Assembly: GCF_013377855.1 (NCBI RefSeq)
Contig: NZ_JABXYJ010000009.1
Location: 1 to 64,000 of the forward strand
Source: Cognatundibacterium oligocarboniphilum
Lineage (GTDB): Bacteria > Pseudomonadota > Gammaproteobacteria > Burkholderiales > Burkholderiaceae_D
Length of the DNA: 64,000 bases
Direction: 5' to 3'
The translations under genes were made by a program, and so were the position numbers. Shown here piece by piece: positions 62,545-64,000 of this stretch. How positions within the stretch are numbered: position 1 is the first letter of the stretch; each line of letters starts with the position of its first letter. The notes beneath the pieces are model-generated. The model had not been told where the DNA came from. It made no database searches and saw only the letters and a program-made list of their open reading frames with translations.

Positions 62545-62925
62545 GTCAACAGGTAATCAAATCCAGCACACCTGACCCATGACAGCGAGTCATGCCGGAA
62601 ATCATCGCAGCATTTGTGATGTTTCGTGCGTCAGGGAAAAGCAAATAGGAAAAATGTTAAATAAATTAACTAATTATTTTAACTTTCCGTAATTCGGATT
62701 ATATCGTTGAAAACCGGCTTATCCAGCCTGTCCGAGCCTGTTTTTCTATCTAAAATGGTAACGGATGTTACATCTTGGGTTGGCGGAAAAGCGGCCGAAA
62801 GACGTTCAGTTAGGCTCTGTTTGGTGCATCCGGCATGATTTTCGCTGCATTGCAGCGCAGCTGGTCTGGAGAAATGCGGCGCTGCGCATTGCCAATTGCC
62901 GCTTGCCTGTCTTAGTATCAAGAGA
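62545..62925. other. Divergent intergenic region with no recognised gene
   Basis: About 380 bases between the solute-binding protein and the DUF2189-like gene. A 93-codon minus-strand frame (62679-62960) crosses it but covers the FNR box and has no ribosome site, so it is rejected. Nothing else was recognised apart from the AT-rich stretch near 62640-62690. Confidence 0.35.
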
Positions 62926-62939
62926 TTGATCCACATCAA
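62926..62939. promoter_or_regulatory. Perfect FNR/ANR box
   Basis: TTGAT-CCAC-ATCAA matches the FNR consensus TTGAT-N4-ATCAA at all ten positions. It is centred about 37 bases upstream of the DUF2189-like ATG. With a class II centre at -41.5 the start of transcription would fall a few bases inside the gene, so repression, or a downstream start, is also possible. Confidence 0.6.
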
Positions 62940-62969
62940 GATAGACCAGAAAATCCTCATGGAGACGGT

Positions 62970-63794
62970 ATGGTAGATCAGTTTCAGGGCAGGGGCGGCG
63001 ACAGTGCGCCGCCGGACATTAAAACCATTATCGATGATGAGTCGCCGTTTCCGCCAATCCGGCGGGTCGGGATATGGCGTCCTTTCACCTGGCTGAAACT
63101 GGGGTGGTCTGATTTCCGGGAGTCAGGTGGCCCCAGTGTTTTTTACGGCGCATGTTTTGCTGCGATGGGAATGATATTGAATCTGGTGTTGAGTCATGCG
63201 CCGGAATACGTATCGGCGCTGAGTTGCGGTTTTCTACTGGTCGGGCCATTGCTGGCGCTGGGTCTGTACGATATCAGCCGGCGTATAGAAAATGTACGCT
63301 CAGGTTTGCTTGGCAGCGTGTTTTCCATGCGCGGACGCTGGAGTAATATCGGTGTCCTGGCATTGGTGCTGGCGGTGATCATGATGGTCTGGGCCAGGGC
63401 TTCACTGGTTATTTTCGCGCTGTTTTATAACAAGGGTATGCCGAGCATGCACGGTTTTCTGACACAGCTGTTTTCCCTCAGTAATCTGGAATTCGTTCTG
63501 GTATATGCCTGCATTGGCTTTGTCTTTGCCAGCATTGTGTTTGCGATCAGCTGGGTGTCGATTCCTCTGATGCTGGACCGGGATACCGATGCGATTACGT
63601 CAATGATCATCAGCTGTGTTGCGCTGTTTATTAATGCGCCTGCGACCCTGATGTGGGCATTACTGATTGTGGCATCGGTGGTGATCGGACTGATGACCTG
63701 GAATCTGGGATTTATCCTGACCATGCCGGTGATCGGGCATGCGACCTGGCATGCTTACAAAGAAGTCGTTGGAACAGCATCAGACCGCAACTGA
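62970..63794 (+). CDS. DUF2189-like integral membrane protein
   Basis: A 274-residue inner-membrane protein. Residues 1-45 are soluble and end in PPIRRVGIWRPFTWLKLGWSDFRESG, a signature of DUF2189 proteins. About six hydrophobic segments follow between 55 and 265, with short loops such as YDISRRIENVRSG and DRDTDAITSM. The ATG has GGAGACGG upstream. A perfect FNR box lies just upstream, so oxygen control is likely. Function of the family is unknown; members often lie near terminal oxidase and FNR genes. A terminator follows. Confidence 0.82.
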   Translation: MVDQFQGRGGDSAPPDIKTIIDDESPFPPIRRVGIWRPFTWLKLGWSDFRESGGPSVFYGACFAAMGMILNLVLSHAPEYVSALSCGFLLVGPLLALGLYDISRRIENVRSGLLGSVFSMRGRWSNIGVLALVLAVIMMVWARASLVIFALFYNKGMPSMHGFLTQLFSLSNLEFVLVYACIGFVFASIVFAISWVSIPLMLDRDTDAITSMIISCVALFINAPATLMWALLIVASVVIGLMTWNLGFILTMPVIGHATWHAYKEVVGTASDRN

Positions 63795-63846
63795 AGTTAA
63801 CGGATGCTTGTGGCGTTCTATGTTTGATTGTGTATTTTCCCGACAA

Positions 63847-63871
63847 AAAAGCCCCTGTCAAAAGGGGCTTT
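63847..63871. terminator. Bidirectional intrinsic terminator
   Basis: AAAGCCCCT (63848-63856) and AGGGGCTTT (63863-63871, one short) pair around a six-base loop. T-runs lie on both sides, so it ends the DUF2189-like gene and the convergent gene at the right edge. Confidence 0.8.
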
Positions 63872-63917
63872 ATTTTTTTTGAGGCCGTTTCCTGACAGGA
63901 ACGAGTCTGTCTGAGCG

Positions 63918-64000
63918 CTATCTGAGTGGTGGAATCGCTTGCGGCACCATCGGTCTGACAGGCTGTTCCTGCAGGCGTTTCATCAGAATCTGCAGTGCGG
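63918..64000 (-). CDS. C-terminal end of a gene running off the right edge
   Basis: On the minus strand an open frame enters from beyond 64000 and ends at a TAG at 63918-63920. The last 26 visible residues are ALQILMKRLQEQPVRPMVPQ and then AIPPLR. The terminator at 63847-63871 has a T-run in this direction, which supports a real gene end. The function cannot be told from this tail. Confidence 0.5.
   Translation of the reverse strand, partial: ALQILMKRLQEQPVRPMVPQAIPPLR

Noticed and set aside
62679-62960. 93-codon minus-strand open frame before the DUF2189-like gene
   Set aside because: It covers the FNR box and has no ribosome site or recognisable sequence.
1-64000. Insertion sequences, prophage, CRISPR array or defence system
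   Set aside because: No transposase, integrase other than XerD, phage gene, direct repeat array or known defence gene was seen.

Overview
The window reads as a chromosomal segment of a betaproteobacterium of the order Burkholderiales, most like the Oxalobacteraceae (Undibacterium or Herminiimonas relatives). This rests on gene content and order: tsaE-amiC and mutL-miaA blocks, ogt-xerD, LysR-lgt, a small Trp-rich protein of the TIGR04438 type, holC and folD-prlC, and aceE-aceF-lpdA with a lipoyl-bearing E3. No rRNA, CRISPR array, prophage or insertion sequence was seen. Nearly all genes are ordinary chromosomal genes.

Layout. 0-6 kb: an alpha-glucan unit with a periplasmic pullulanase on the minus strand, divergent from glucokinase and an alpha-glucosidase. 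6-9.4 kb: a CbiM-like membrane protein, an unusual OmpA-type protein ending in two Ig/cadherin-like repeats, and tRNA-Met(CAT). 9.5-16.7 kb: RNA modification, mismatch repair and cell wall genes (miaA, mutL, amiC, tsaE, queG), with dedA and a cysteine-cluster gene on the other strand. 16.7-21.5 kb: an AEC carrier, then a DctS/DctR-like two-component system divergent from a TRAP solute receptor that has no membrane partners here. 21.5-23.4 kb: a strong promoter and terminator bounding about 180 nt of structured RNA, then ogt and xerD. 23.4-30 kb: a TonB-dependent receptor reduced to its two ends by an internal deletion, about 1.1 kb of very AT-rich DNA, an intact TonB-dependent receptor, and an S9 peptidase that together look like a peptide-use unit.

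30-43.5 kb: ybaK, plsY, tsaD, a large soluble GAF/PAS histidine kinase, an omega-amino-acid aminotransferase, paiB, osmC, an M13 peptidase, lgt and a LysR regulator. 43.6-47.3 kb: a cytochrome c, a branched-chain amino acid binding protein divergent from an Lrp regulator, and dadA. 47.4-51.8 kb: a tightly packed minus-strand operon folD-prlC-glutaredoxin-holC-hypothetical. 52-55 kb: a second intact TonB-dependent receptor. 55-61.6 kb: the pyruvate dehydrogenase operon aceE-aceF-lpdA, in which E3 carries two N-terminal lipoyl domains. 61.7-64 kb: a lone solute-binding protein, a DUF2189-like membrane protein with a perfect FNR box upstream, and the end of a further gene.

The observations most worth following are the structured RNA candidate upstream of ogt, a TACT-G-rich-AGTA motif shared by three intergenic regions and resembling RcnR/FrmR operators, the double-lipoyl E3, the decayed TonB receptor beside AT-rich DNA, the orphan DctP with its two-component system, the G10 tract in xerD, and the FNR box. 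No clearly new multi-gene system was found.
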